Shown one piece after another: positions 35,189-43,981 of a DNA stretch of 64,000 nucleotides (position 1 is the first letter of the stretch; the number at the start of each line of letters is the position of its first letter). Below the pieces are notes generated by a model. The model had not been told where the DNA came from, searched no databases, and saw nothing but the letters and a program-made list of their open reading frames with translations. This stretch comes from Flavobacterium coralii (lineage in GTDB: Bacteria > Bacteroidota > Bacteroidia > Flavobacteriales > Flavobacteriaceae): assembly GCF_019891545.1 (NCBI RefSeq), contig NZ_JAHDIU010000003.1:310001-374000 (forward strand), in the 5' to 3' direction. The translations under genes were made by a program, and so were the position numbers.

Positions 35189-35965
35189 ATGGCTACTTAT
35201 AACAAAAGAGGATATAAAGCTCCTAAACCGGAAGAGGTAAAAGAAGTTGAACCTGTTGAGGAAACTTTTGATGATAACAGTACTACTGCTGAGGTTTTTG
35301 AAAGTTTAGACCAGGGTGCTTCCAAAACGGAGGAGTGGGTTGAGAAAAACCAGAAAATAATCTTTTCATTAATTGGTGCCATTGCCGTTGTTACAATAGG
35401 ATATCTGCTTTACAACAAGTTTGTTGTAACACCAAACGAAGAAGAAGCTGCCAATGAAATGTTTCAGGCTCAGCAATATTTTACACAGGCTGTAGATGCA
35501 CAAACAGCTAACGATTCTTTATATAACCTTTCGCTTAACGGCGGAGAGGGTAAACTGGGCTTTCTTGGTATTATAGATAATTATTCGGGTACTGATGCTG
35601 CCAACATTGCACACTATTTTGCAGGTATGGCTTACCTTAACACAGGCAAATATAAAGAGGCGGTTGCACAGCTTGACGAGTTTTCTACAGAAGATGAAGT
35701 GCTTAAAGCAATGGCTTTTGGTGCTAAAGGGGACGCTTTTGTACAGGTAAACCAGACAGAAGACGCGCTTGAGTATTATGTAAAGGCTGCAGATGCAAGC
35801 AAGAACGACCTTACAAGGCCACGTTTCCTTTTCAAGGCGGGGCAGGCTGCTTTAACGCTTAATAAAAAAGAAGATGCACTTAAATATTTCCAGGAAATAA
35901 AAGACAGCTACACCGCATCGCCCGAAGCTACTTCTATAGACGGTTATATTGCAATGAGTGAATAA
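35189..35965 (+). CDS. Membrane-anchored tetratricopeptide repeat protein
   Basis: The 258-residue protein has an acidic cytoplasmic N-terminus (about 60 residues), a single membrane helix (IIFSLIGAIAVVTIGYLLY, residues about 68-86) and a C-terminal region with TPR-like helix pairs (IAHYFAGMAYLNTGKYKEAVAQL, AFVQVNQTEDALEYYVKA). The layout resembles YfgM-like or BamD-accessory TPR proteins of Bacteroidota. It is 5 bases upstream of ribH. A scaffold or chaperone role is likely but unproven. Confidence 0.8.
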   Translation: MATYNKRGYKAPKPEEVKEVEPVEETFDDNSTTAEVFESLDQGASKTEEWVEKNQKIIFSLIGAIAVVTIGYLLYNKFVVTPNEEEAANEMFQAQQYFTQAVDAQTANDSLYNLSLNGGEGKLGFLGIIDNYSGTDAANIAHYFAGMAYLNTGKYKEAVAQLDEFSTEDEVLKAMAFGAKGDAFVQVNQTEDALEYYVKAADASKNDLTRPRFLFKAGQAALTLNKKEDALKYFQEIKDSYTASPEATSIDGYIAMSE

Positions 35966-35970
35966 GCACT

Positions 35971-36462
35971 ATGGCTACAGCAAATAAGAATTTATCAGAA
36001 TATGATAAGAACACAATCCCAAACGCGAAAGGTTTTCGGTTTGGGATTGTTGTTTCAGAGTGGAATACCAATATTACAACGGGGCTTTATAATGGCGCTG
36101 TTGAAGCACTATTAGACTTAGGTGCTAACGAAGCAGACATAACCCGTTGGGATGTACCCGGAAGCTTTGAGCTGATATACGGCTGCAAGCGCATGATACA
36201 AACCCAAAAGGTAGATGCTGTTATAGCTATTGGCAGTGTTATACAGGGCGAAACCAAGCATTTCGATTTTGTATGTGAGGCTGTATCGCAGGGTATAAAA
36301 GACCTGAACGTGCAGACGGATATACCGGTAATTTTTTGTGTACTTACCGATAATAACCTGCAACAGGCAATAGACAGGAGTGGGGGCACTCACGGTAATA
36401 AAGGTACCGAGGCCGCTGTTGCTGCAGTTATAATGGCCAACCTGAAAAGAGAAACCGAATAG
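35971..36462 (+). CDS. ribH: 6,7-dimethyl-8-ribityllumazine synthase
   Basis: The 163-residue protein contains the lumazine-synthase motifs VSEWNTNITTGLYNGAVEAL, VPGSFELIYGCKRM and IGSVIQGETKHFDFVCEAV, including the catalytic His after the GETKH turn, and NLQQAIDRSGGTHGNKG. It condenses the ribityl-uracil with dihydroxybutanone phosphate in riboflavin synthesis. The deaminase/reductase ribD is about 17 kb away, so the pathway genes are dispersed. A hairpin terminator follows. Confidence 0.95.
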   Translation: MATANKNLSEYDKNTIPNAKGFRFGIVVSEWNTNITTGLYNGAVEALLDLGANEADITRWDVPGSFELIYGCKRMIQTQKVDAVIAIGSVIQGETKHFDFVCEAVSQGIKDLNVQTDIPVIFCVLTDNNLQQAIDRSGGTHGNKGTEAAVAAVIMANLKRETE

Positions 36463-36487
36463 TTACAGAAAATGTAATACATGATAT

Positions 36488-36516
36488 AAACCTTCCTGAG
36501 AACAGGGAGGTTTTTT
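36488..36516 (+). terminator. Intrinsic terminator after ribH
   Basis: AAACCTTCCTG (36488-36498) pairs with CAGGGAGGTTT (36503-36513) around a 4-base loop, with one G-U pair, and is followed by TTTT. Confidence 0.8.
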
Positions 36517-36614
36517 GTTTTAAAAAGCTGTTAAAGTTTAATTGTCTTGCAGGATAATTCTTGCTGCTGCGGCTAAAATTGCTATTTTTATATTGCTATA
36601 GTTTAAGCAGTACA

Positions 36615-37985
36615 ATGTTTATGAACAAACTTACTTCCCTGTTCAACCTTCATGAAGGTGAAGACGACCGCGAAAAGATCTTTGAAAGCGTAAAGAAAAA
36701 CATCAGCTATCGTGGAGCAAACCTCTGGATACTCGCCTGTGCTATTATAATAGCCTCTATAGGGCTTAATGTTAACTCTACGGCGGTAGTTATAGGTGCG
36801 ATGCTTATATCGCCGCTAATGGGCCCTATTGTGGGCGCCGGGTTCGCGCTGGGTGTTTATGATTTCAGCCTTTTGCGTAAATCGTTACGAAACCTGCTAA
36901 ACTCTACTTTGGTAAGCCTTACGGTATCTACCGTTTATTTCTTTGCCAGCCCTTTTAAAGATGTACAGTCAGAACTGCTGGCACGTACCTCGCCTAATAT
37001 CTATGATATTCTCATTGCTTTTTTTGGTGGTATAGTAGGGGTTATTGCTGTAACCCGTACCGAGAAAGGAAATCCGATACCCGGCGTAGCCATAGCAACA
37101 GCGCTTATGCCACCTTTGTGTACTGCAGGTTACGGGCTTGCTACATGGCAAATCAGCTATTTTTTAGGTGCTTTTTACCTGTACTGTATTAACTGTGTTT
37201 TTATAGGTATCTCTACCTTTTTTATAGTGAAATACTTAGGTTATCCTGCCGTAAAGCAGGTAAACGAAAAGCAGCAAAAACAGGTACGTATATCTATTAC
37301 TGTCCTGATAATTGCTATGCTGGTGCCAAGCAGTTACCTTGCCTATTCATTATACAGGCAGCAGCAATTTGCTAAAAATACTAACGATTTTATAAACGAT
37401 GAGTTTACCAAAAAAGGTTATACGGTTGTTTATAAAAAAACGGACTACAATACCAATCCGAAGCTGCTTGAGCTTGCTTTCCTGTCTAAACGGTTTGAAA
37501 AAGAAGAAATTACGAGACTGGAAAACCAGATAAATCAAAACAAATACCTGCGCGGCACTCACCTTGTAATAAGGCAGGACAGCACCGACAGGCTGCGCGC
37601 CCTTAAAGGCGATATCCTTAATGAAATTAAAAGTACCGAAAACGAAATTGACCAAAAAGATCTCCGTATTGTTGCACTTGAAAAGCAGATAGCACAAAAT
37701 ACATTTGACAATCAGAAGCTGCTGAAAGAAGCCCAGGCAATTTTTCCAAAAATTACATCGCTGTCCGTATCTAATCACAGTATGGCTACCGCAAAAGACA
37801 GTGCTTTTGTGGTAACAGCAGTAATTTATGAAAGCCCGGAAGTACTACCCGCAGCTGACAATGAAAAGTTTCGCAACTGGATGAACCAAAGGCTTTCTGT
37901 AAAAGATGTGGCTGTATTCAGGCGGGTTGTGCCTCCTGCGCCACAACCCACTACCAACAAATCAGGTAAGAAAGCTAAGAAGTAG
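36615..37985 (+). CDS. DUF389 family membrane protein
   Basis: I start at ATG 36615 (456 residues; ATG 36621 is an alternative), because the segment before it reads as low-complexity hydrophobic sequence. The DUF389/TIGR00341 core is clear: SYRGANLWILACAIIIASIGLNVNSTAVVIGAMLISPLMGPIVGAGFALG, followed by ATALMPPLCTAGYGL. About six helices precede a long soluble C-terminal domain with a coiled-coil stretch (residues about 320-375). Function is not established for the family. The gene overlaps nhaA tail-to-tail by 11 bases. Confidence 0.85.
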   Translation: MFMNKLTSLFNLHEGEDDREKIFESVKKNISYRGANLWILACAIIIASIGLNVNSTAVVIGAMLISPLMGPIVGAGFALGVYDFSLLRKSLRNLLNSTLVSLTVSTVYFFASPFKDVQSELLARTSPNIYDILIAFFGGIVGVIAVTRTEKGNPIPGVAIATALMPPLCTAGYGLATWQISYFLGAFYLYCINCVFIGISTFFIVKYLGYPAVKQVNEKQQKQVRISITVLIIAMLVPSSYLAYSLYRQQQFAKNTNDFINDEFTKKGYTVVYKKTDYNTNPKLLELAFLSKRFEKEEITRLENQINQNKYLRGTHLVIRQDSTDRLRALKGDILNEIKSTENEIDQKDLRIVALEKQIAQNTFDNQKLLKEAQAIFPKITSLSVSNHSMATAKDSAFVVTAVIYESPEVLPAADNEKFRNWMNQRLSVKDVAVFRRVVPPAPQPTTNKSGKKAKK

Positions 37986-39174
37986 CTACTGCTGCTTTTT
38001 TACGCTGCTTTTTGTTATATGCACTAAGTATAACATAACCGAATACTCCTGAAAGTACAGATGCGGTTAATACGGCAAACTTGGCTTCGTTCTGAAAGAA
38101 TTCACTTTTAAAGGACAGTAGTGCAATAAATATCGACATGGTAAAGCCTATCCCGCCGAGCAGCCCAAGCCCAAGTACATGTGTCCAGTTAGAGCCTGCA
38201 GGCAGTTCGGCGACCTTTAGTTTAACCGATAGCCACGACATTAAGAAAATACCTATTGGCTTACCTAGAAATAAGCCTAATACAATACCAAGGCCCAGGT
38301 TGCTGGCAAGCCCTTCTACCATACCATCCTCAAAAGTTATGTTGGTGTTGGCTATAGCAAAAATGGGCATTATTAAAAAGTTAACCGGTTTGGCAAGCAT
38401 GTGCTCCAGCTTTTCCAGCGGAGATTCGGTAGCATCGGGTGTGGTAGGCAGCGTAAGCGCGGTAAGTACACCTGCAATAGTGGCATGTATGCCCGAATGG
38501 TGTATAAAATACCACATGAAAATTCCGGGAATGATATAAAACAGTATATTTTTAACCCCCGCACGGTTAAGTATGATCTGGAACAGGAATATACCTGCGG
38601 CATACATAAGGTATGTCAGGTGCAGGTTAGTTGAATAGAATATTGCAATAACAAGTATAGCCATAAGGTCATCTACAATGGCAAGGGCGGCAAGAAATAC
38701 CTTAATGCCCGAAGGTACTTTATCGCCAAGCAACGAAAGGATGCCAAGCGCAAAGGCTATATCTGTAGCCATTGGTATGCCCCAGCCGTGAATAGTATCA
38801 GGCTCTGCGTGATTAAAAAAGGTATATATAAGCGCCGGTACCACAACGCCGCCTATGGCTGCAAGCACCGGCAAAGATGCCTGGCGCAGCGATGAAAGTT
38901 CGCCTTCTACAATTTCACGTTTAATCTCTAAGCCTACAAGCAGGAAAAATATAGCCATAAGGCCGTCATTTATCCATAAAAGTACCGGGTAGCGCAGTTG
39001 CACCGAATCGTTTGCAAAGCCAATTTCTGTACTAAGCAGCTCATTAAAGCCTTCGCCTGCACCGGTATTGGCTATTATTAAAGATAGTACCACACAAAAA
39101 AGCAGGATAATACCACCTGCCGAAGAGGAACGAAAAAATTCCTTAAACGTTTTTAGATTGATCAGTTTTGCCAT
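37975..39174 (-). CDS. nhaA: Na+/H+ antiporter NhaA
   Basis: The 399-residue polytopic protein contains NhaA family segments: LLWINDGLMAIFFLLVGLEIKREI, MATDIAFALGILSLLG with the conserved Asp, LAIVDDLMAILVIAIFYS with the Asp-Asp ion site, and HSGIHATIAGV. It exchanges cytoplasmic sodium for external protons. The start codon lies 5 bases after a TAATTTTG element. The 3' end overlaps the DUF389 gene. Confidence 0.95.
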   Translation of the reverse strand: MAKLINLKTFKEFFRSSSAGGIILLFCVVLSLIIANTGAGEGFNELLSTEIGFANDSVQLRYPVLLWINDGLMAIFFLLVGLEIKREIVEGELSSLRQASLPVLAAIGGVVVPALIYTFFNHAEPDTIHGWGIPMATDIAFALGILSLLGDKVPSGIKVFLAALAIVDDLMAILVIAIFYSTNLHLTYLMYAAGIFLFQIILNRAGVKNILFYIIPGIFMWYFIHHSGIHATIAGVLTALTLPTTPDATESPLEKLEHMLAKPVNFLIMPIFAIANTNITFEDGMVEGLASNLGLGIVLGLFLGKPIGIFLMSWLSVKLKVAELPAGSNWTHVLGLGLLGGIGFTMSIFIALLSFKSEFFQNEAKFAVLTASVLSGVFGYVILSAYNKKQRKKAAVATS

Positions 39175-39179
39175 AGTCG

Positions 39180-39187
39180 CAAAATTA
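39180..39187 (-). promoter_or_regulatory. TANNTTTG element adjacent to the nhaA start
   Basis: On the minus strand TAATTTTG is followed by CGACT and then the nhaA ATG at 39174. The 5-base spacing would place the transcript start at the start codon. Confidence 0.5.
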
Positions 39188-39316
39188 CGAAATCATAGTG
39201 TATTTCATGTTATCAATAAGTTTAGTAAGCCAATTTTTACACTTTTTAACATTTATAACTTTCAATTCGGTTTTTAAAGGGGTAACTTGCAAATTGTGTA
39301 AAAATAACCTTATAAA

Positions 39317-39772
39317 ATGATAAAAATTCAAAAATATTCGAAGGATGAGCCAATGTCAGATCAGGAACAGAAAAGGACAGTAAATTTCCTGTTTAAAAGC
39401 CTTGAGCAGTACGGAGATCCTGAAAATGATATACATAAGGCAATACAATATGCCATGAATACATTGCACGCCAACCGCGAAACCGGCGGGAATGTTTTAA
39501 CTGCCGAAACCGATGGTAAAATAGTGGGTGCAGTTGTGCTTAACGAAACCGGTATGGGCGGGTATATACCCGAAAACATATTGGTTTATATTGCAACCGA
39601 CCCGAATTACAGGGGGCAGGGCATAGGCAAAAAACTGATGCATGAAGCTATTGGTGCCGTTAATGGCGACATAGCGTTGCACGTAGAGCCTGATAACCCC
39701 GCGAAAAAGCTGTATGAAAGCCTCGGTTTTACTAATAAATACCTCGAAATGAGATTTAAACAGGTAAAGTAA
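39317..39772 (+). CDS. GNAT family N-acetyltransferase
   Basis: The 151-residue protein has the GNAT core: VGAVVLNETGM, ENILVYIATDPNYRGQGIGKKLMHEAI with the acetyl-CoA loop RGQGIGKK, and LHVEPDNPAKKLYESLGF. The acceptor is unknown. Its last base overlaps the ATG of the PLP racemase gene, so the two may act on the same amino acid-like metabolite. A near-consensus promoter (TAACTTGC, 39283-39290) lies upstream. Confidence 0.85.
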   Translation: MIKIQKYSKDEPMSDQEQKRTVNFLFKSLEQYGDPENDIHKAIQYAMNTLHANRETGGNVLTAETDGKIVGAVVLNETGMGGYIPENILVYIATDPNYRGQGIGKKLMHEAIGAVNGDIALHVEPDNPAKKLYESLGFTNKYLEMRFKQVK

Positions 39773-40869
39773 TGGCATTTATAACCTTAGACACCAAAAA
39801 ACTTAAAAGCAATTTTGACTACCTGAACGGCTTTTTCAAAGAGCATAATATAGACTGGTCGGTAGTTACAAAAATACTCTGTGGTAACCGTGATTATTTG
39901 GCAGAATTGCTTAAAATGGGCATCAGCCAGTATTCCGATTCGCGGATAAGCAACCTCAGGGTAATAAAGAGCATCGACAAGAATGCCCAGACCATTTATA
40001 TAAAGCCTCCAGCAAAGGGGGTTATTAAAGATGTAATTAAATATGCCGATATCAGTATGAATACTGATTTCCGAACGATAGAAATGCTTTCTAAAGAAGC
40101 TAAAAAACAAGGCGTTACCCATAAGATTATCATTATGATCGACCTTGGGGAGTTAAGGGAAGGCGTAATGCGTGATGATTTCATAGACTTCTACTCACGG
40201 GTTTTCCGTATGGAGAATATAGAGATTATTGGCTTAGGCACTAACCTGTCTTGCCTTTATGGTATTTTACCGAATAATGATAAGCTGATACAATTAAGCC
40301 TGTATAAGCAACTGGTTGAGGCAAAATTTAATGTAAGCATCCCTTTTATATCCGGGGGCTCTTCTGTAACCATCGCTTTGGTTCAGCAGGGGCTTATACC
40401 AAAAGGCATAAACCACTTCAGGGTAGGTGAAACGCTTTTTATGGGAACTGATGTATACAACAACAACCGTTTTGAGCATATGGAAAACGACATTTTTAAG
40501 CTGTATGCCGAAATAATTGAGCTGTATGAAAAGCCTGTAGTACCAACCGGTGAATTAGGTACCAACCTTGAAGGCGATACTTTTAATTTTGAAGAGTCGG
40601 ACTATGGTAAAACTACGGTTCGCGCCATAATTGATATTGGGTTACTGGATATCGACATGAAACATCTTGACCCGACAGATACTGATATTAAATATGCGGG
40701 GGCAACCTCTGATATGGTTGTGCTTGACCTGGGTGAAAACCCTAAAAATTATAAAGTGGGTGATAAAATTGAATTCACTATGGACTATATGGGTATAGTG
40801 CGCATAATGAATTCAAAATATATTGAAAAGCGTATTATCAATACACCTGACGCTGTAGCCGCTATTTAA
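39772..40869 (+). CDS. Alanine/ornithine racemase-family PLP enzyme
   Basis: The 365-residue fold-type III PLP protein has the Schiff-base lysine in WSVVTKILCGN (about residue 34). It also shows IIIMIDLGELREGVM, the phosphate-binding SGGSSVTIAL and HFRVGETLFMG, features of the ornithine racemase/YhfX branch of alanine racemases. It is expected to interconvert L- and D-forms of a basic or small amino acid. The gene overlaps the GNAT gene by 1 base upstream and the SulP gene tail-to-tail by 8 bases. Confidence 0.8.
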   Translation: MAFITLDTKKLKSNFDYLNGFFKEHNIDWSVVTKILCGNRDYLAELLKMGISQYSDSRISNLRVIKSIDKNAQTIYIKPPAKGVIKDVIKYADISMNTDFRTIEMLSKEAKKQGVTHKIIIMIDLGELREGVMRDDFIDFYSRVFRMENIEIIGLGTNLSCLYGILPNNDKLIQLSLYKQLVEAKFNVSIPFISGGSSVTIALVQQGLIPKGINHFRVGETLFMGTDVYNNNRFEHMENDIFKLYAEIIELYEKPVVPTGELGTNLEGDTFNFEESDYGKTTVRAIIDIGLLDIDMKHLDPTDTDIKYAGATSDMVVLDLGENPKNYKVGDKIEFTMDYMGIVRIMNSKYIEKRIINTPDAVAAI

Positions 40870-42397
40870 CCTTGTCTGTAACAACTTTATAGGTAGGGTC
40901 TTCTATAATATTTACATCAACAACTGCCCTGGCATTGGCTAAAAGGCGCCTGCTGTCTTCACTCAGGTGGCGCAGGCGCACGGTCTTGCCAGCTTTACTG
41001 TATTTGGCTGTAAGTTTATTAATGCTCTCAATAGCCGACATATCGGCAATACGGCTTTCCTTAAAATCTATTATTATCACATCGGGGTCGGCTTCTACAT
41101 CAAACTTTTCCATAAATACAGTTGTAGAAGCGAAGAAGAGCGGGCCGTAAATTTCGTAATGCTTCACACCTTCGCTATCCGTATAGTGGCGCGCACGAAT
41201 GCGTTTTGCGCTTTCCCACGCAAACACGAGTGCCGATATAACCACGCCAATAAGTACTGCCAACGCAAGGTTGTGCAGCCATACTGTTATAACGGCAACC
41301 AGTATGCCGGTAATAATATCATGCTTCGGCATTTTGTTGATGATGGAAAAGCTTGCCCATTCAAACGTGCTGATTGCTACCATAATCATTACCCCAACAA
41401 GTGCGGCAATAGGCACTTTACCGATTATGGGTGCGCCAAACAAAATAATCAGCAATATGGTTAGTGCGGCAACTATGCCCGCCAGCCTTGCACGTGCCCC
41501 GGCAGATAGGTTTACAAGCGTTTGTGCAATCATGGGGCAGCCGCCCATTCCGTAAAAAAAACCGTTAAGTATGTTAGCGCTGCCCTGTGCTACACATTCG
41601 CGGTTGCTATTGCCGCGTGTGCCTGTAATTTCATCTACAAGGTTAAGTGTCAGCAGCCCTTCGGTAAGGCCAACGGCAGCCATGATAAGCGAATATGGGA
41701 ATATAAGCTGCAATGTTTCAATATTAAACGCTATCTCCGGCACATGAAAAGGAGGGAAGCCACCGCTTACAGAGGCTATGTCTTCTACAGTTTTTGTTTC
41801 TATACCAAAACCGAACACTATTGCAAATACTACCATTATGGCAACCAGTGATGCAGGTACTGCCTTTGTGAGCTTTGGCAGCAATACAACAATAGCAATG
41901 GTTAACGCTACCAGCCCCGCCATTATATACAGCGTTGTGCCTGTTAGCCAACCGCATCCATCGGCAGATTTAAACTGCTCCAATTGCGACATAAATATTA
42001 TTACCGCAAGCCCGTTTACAAAACCATACATAACCGGGTTGGGTACCAGCCTAATAAATTTGCCCAGCTTAAACACCCCTACAAGTATCTGCAATACGCC
42101 TGCTAGTGCTACTGCCGCAAAAACATACTCAATGCCGTGCGACTGCATCAGTGCGATTAATACTACTACCGTTGCACCCGCACCGCCCGATACCATTCCG
42201 GGCCTGCCGCCCAATACTGCAGTAACCAGCCCCATTATAAAGGCTGCATACAACCCCACAAGCGGTGGAAAGCCAGCCAGTATGGCGAAAGATAGCGACT
42301 CCGGTATCATGGTCATGGCTACGGTAAGCCCTGCCAGGATTTCATTTTTATAGTTTACTTTTTGGGAAAAATCAAAAAAGTTAGATAATGCTTTCAT
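40862..42397 (-). CDS. SulP family inorganic anion transporter
   Basis: The start at 42397 (MKALSNFFDFSQKVNYKNE) is preferred over an in-frame ATG eight codons upstream. The 511-residue protein has about 10-12 helices beginning with EILAGLTVAMTMIPESLSFAILAGFPPLVGLYAAFI, the SulP signature, and a C-terminal STAS domain (GPLFFASTTVFMEKF, IIIDFKESRIADMSAIESI). SulP proteins carry sulfate, bicarbonate or other anions. A role in sulfate uptake for the polysaccharide sulfotransferase is possible but not shown. Confidence 0.9.
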   Translation of the reverse strand: MKALSNFFDFSQKVNYKNEILAGLTVAMTMIPESLSFAILAGFPPLVGLYAAFIMGLVTAVLGGRPGMVSGGAGATVVVLIALMQSHGIEYVFAAVALAGVLQILVGVFKLGKFIRLVPNPVMYGFVNGLAVIIFMSQLEQFKSADGCGWLTGTTLYIMAGLVALTIAIVVLLPKLTKAVPASLVAIMVVFAIVFGFGIETKTVEDIASVSGGFPPFHVPEIAFNIETLQLIFPYSLIMAAVGLTEGLLTLNLVDEITGTRGNSNRECVAQGSANILNGFFYGMGGCPMIAQTLVNLSAGARARLAGIVAALTILLIILFGAPIIGKVPIAALVGVMIMVAISTFEWASFSIINKMPKHDIITGILVAVITVWLHNLALAVLIGVVISALVFAWESAKRIRARHYTDSEGVKHYEIYGPLFFASTTVFMEKFDVEADPDVIIIDFKESRIADMSAIESINKLTAKYSKAGKTVRLRHLSEDSRRLLANARAVVDVNIIEDPTYKVVTDKVK

Positions 42398-42549
42398 ACT
42401 GAAAATTAAAGTTAAGTCCATGCAATACCGCTAATGGGCTAATGCATATCATTTGTATTAAATACTGTTGGTTAATGATGTTTCTGTTTACCGGGTTGTA
42501 AATCAGGGCGGAGTAACTTTAATAAAGTGTGCAGTACTTTTCATGACGG

Positions 42550-42557
42550 CAAAAATA
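42550..42557 (-). promoter_or_regulatory. Possible TANNTTTG element for the SulP gene
   Basis: On the minus strand TATTTTTG followed by CCGTC lies about 150 bases upstream of the SulP start, in the divergent region shared with arsR. Confidence 0.35.
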
Positions 42558-42612
42558 AATCCTTTTTAAGAGGCAAACTAATTTTCCCTGAATTTTTGGT
42601 GGTTAAATTATT

Positions 42613-42630
42613 TATCGTAATATTGCGATA
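42613..42630 (+). promoter_or_regulatory. ArsR-type operator palindrome
   Basis: TATCGTAATATTGCGATA is an 18-base palindrome with 16 of 18 symmetric positions, ending 13 bases before the arsR start codon. An ATCG...CGAT dyad is typical of ArsR-family operators, and TAATATTG within it resembles a -7 element, so repressor binding would block transcription of the ars cluster. Confidence 0.7.
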
Positions 42631-42643
42631 TAGTAATAAAGTA

Positions 42644-42976
42644 ATGGGTATATCAAAAACAGAAGGATTTACAAGTCTGCAAAATGAGCTTGCAGCTACA
42701 GCAAAAGCGTTAGGGCATCCTGCACGCATTGCTATTATAGAGCACCTGCTCAAGGTTAACACGTGTATATGCGGCAACCTTGTGGGGGAGTTGCCACTTG
42801 CGCAGCCCACCGTTTCGCAGCATTTAAAAGAACTCAAAAACGCCGGGCTGATAAAAGGCTCTATAGAGGGTACATCGGTTTGTTATTGTATAGACGAAGC
42901 AGGCTTTGCCAAAATAAAATCATTTTTTGAGCATGTACAGCTAACGCTGAATCAAAAAAAGAACGAATGTTGTTAA
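42644..42976 (+). CDS. arsR: ArsR/SmtB family transcriptional repressor
   Basis: ATG 42644 gives a 110-residue protein of normal ArsR length; an in-frame extension upstream would run through the operator. The winged-helix domain shows ALGHPARIAIIEHLL, NLVGELPLAQPTVSQHLKELKNAGLI and a wing GTSVCYCID. The CIC pair in VNTCICGNLV at the metal-sensing helix and the C-terminal ECC are candidate arsenite ligands. It is expected to repress its own operon until As(III) or a related metal binds. Confidence 0.88.
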   Translation: MGISKTEGFTSLQNELAATAKALGHPARIAIIEHLLKVNTCICGNLVGELPLAQPTVSQHLKELKNAGLIKGSIEGTSVCYCIDEAGFAKIKSFFEHVQLTLNQKKNECC

Positions 42977-42989
42977 TACTATATATGTT

Positions 42990-43460
42990 ATGAAACTATC
43001 TGATATAAAAGTAATTCTTGAAACGGTCACTAATGTAAACTTTATGCTGGCGGATGGTACTTATGTGCCTGAACATTTTCATGTTACAGAAGTAGGTGAA
43101 GTAGCCAAAAAGTTTATTGACTGTGGCGGAACGGTGCGTACCGAAACAGTTGTAAACTTTCAGCTTTGGGATGCTGATGATTATGAGCACAGGCTTAAAC
43201 CGGCCAAACTGCTTAATATAATAAAGCTATCTGAAGAGGTTTTGGGTTTAGCCGATAATGAAATAGAAGTAGAATATCAGGGAACTGAAACCATTGGCAA
43301 GTACAACCTCGATTTTAACGGTACCGATTTTATACTGCTTCCTACCAAAACGGCTTGTCTTGCACAAGACCAGTGCGGGATAACGCCAAAAAAACAAAAA
43401 GTGCAGTTAGGCAGCCTTTCGGCTACAGGAGGCTGCACACCCGGCGGCGGCGGTTGTTAA
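42990..43460 (+). CDS. DUF6428 family protein of the ars cluster
   Basis: The 156-residue protein matches the DUF6428 family found in Bacteroidota arsenic clusters: LMLADGTYVPEHFHVTEVGEV, IDCGGTVRTETVVNFQLWDADDYEHRL, LGLADNEIEVEYQG. Its C-terminus has several cysteines in a glycine-rich tail (CTPGGGGC), plausible metal ligands. The function is unknown; arsenite binding or transfer is an inference from position between arsR and arsC and from the cysteines. Confidence 0.78.
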   Translation: MKLSDIKVILETVTNVNFMLADGTYVPEHFHVTEVGEVAKKFIDCGGTVRTETVVNFQLWDADDYEHRLKPAKLLNIIKLSEEVLGLADNEIEVEYQGTETIGKYNLDFNGTDFILLPTKTACLAQDQCGITPKKQKVQLGSLSATGGCTPGGGGC

Positions 43461-43479
43461 CTAAAAATCACATATAAAA

Positions 43480-43896
43480 ATGAAGAAAATTTTAGTACTC
43501 TGCACAGGTAACAGTTGCCGGAGCCAGATAGCCGAGGGTTATTTAAGGCATTTTGCAGGCAACAGGGCACAAGTTTACAGTGCCGGTGTAGAAACGCACG
43601 GGGTAAACCCCAAAGCCATTGCCACAATGCAGGAAGACGGTATAGATATATCCGGGCATACCTCTAACCATGTAGATGAATACAGGGATATTGAGTTTGA
43701 CTATGTTATTACCGTGTGCGATAATGCTAAAGAAAACTGCCCTTACTTTCCTTCAAAAGCAGAGCGTTTTCACTATAACTTTCCCGATCCTGCCAAAGCA
43801 CAGGGAACTCCTGAAGAGATTACAGAGGAATTCAGGAGAGTGAGGCAAATGATAAAAGACTATTCCGAAAATTTTATTCAGCAAAATAATATTTAA
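43480..43896 (+). CDS. arsC: Arsenate reductase, LMW-phosphatase (thioredoxin) type
   Basis: The 138-residue protein has the P-loop CTGNSCRS (C8, R14) and resolving cysteines in VCDNAKENCPYFP, followed by the DP motif FPDPAKA. This combination distinguishes thioredoxin-coupled ArsC from ordinary low-molecular-weight tyrosine phosphatases. It reduces arsenate to arsenite for export by Acr3 encoded downstream. The length is standard. Confidence 0.9.
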   Translation: MKKILVLCTGNSCRSQIAEGYLRHFAGNRAQVYSAGVETHGVNPKAIATMQEDGIDISGHTSNHVDEYRDIEFDYVITVCDNAKENCPYFPSKAERFHYNFPDPAKAQGTPEEITEEFRRVRQMIKDYSENFIQQNNI

Positions 43897-43906
43897 AAAT
43901 CTGTTA

Positions 43907-43963
43907 GCTGCCTTAAGGTGCACTTATTCGTGTTGTTTAATAAAAGTGTGCCTTTAGGGCGGC
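43907..43963 (+). other. Long RNA hairpin between arsC and acr3
   Basis: Bases 43907-43925 pair with 43944-43963 to form 19 base pairs with a single bulged U and an 18-base loop. Five of the pairs are G-U wobbles on the plus strand, so the structure is strong in the sense transcript but disrupted in antisense RNA. No T-run follows, so it is not a standard terminator. Confidence 0.7.
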
Positions 43964-43981
43964 GTACAGCTCCAGTAAATC

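Noticed and set aside
41778-42353. Long plus-strand reading frame opposite the SulP gene
   Set aside because: It is a low-complexity mirror of a well-supported transporter gene on the minus strand.
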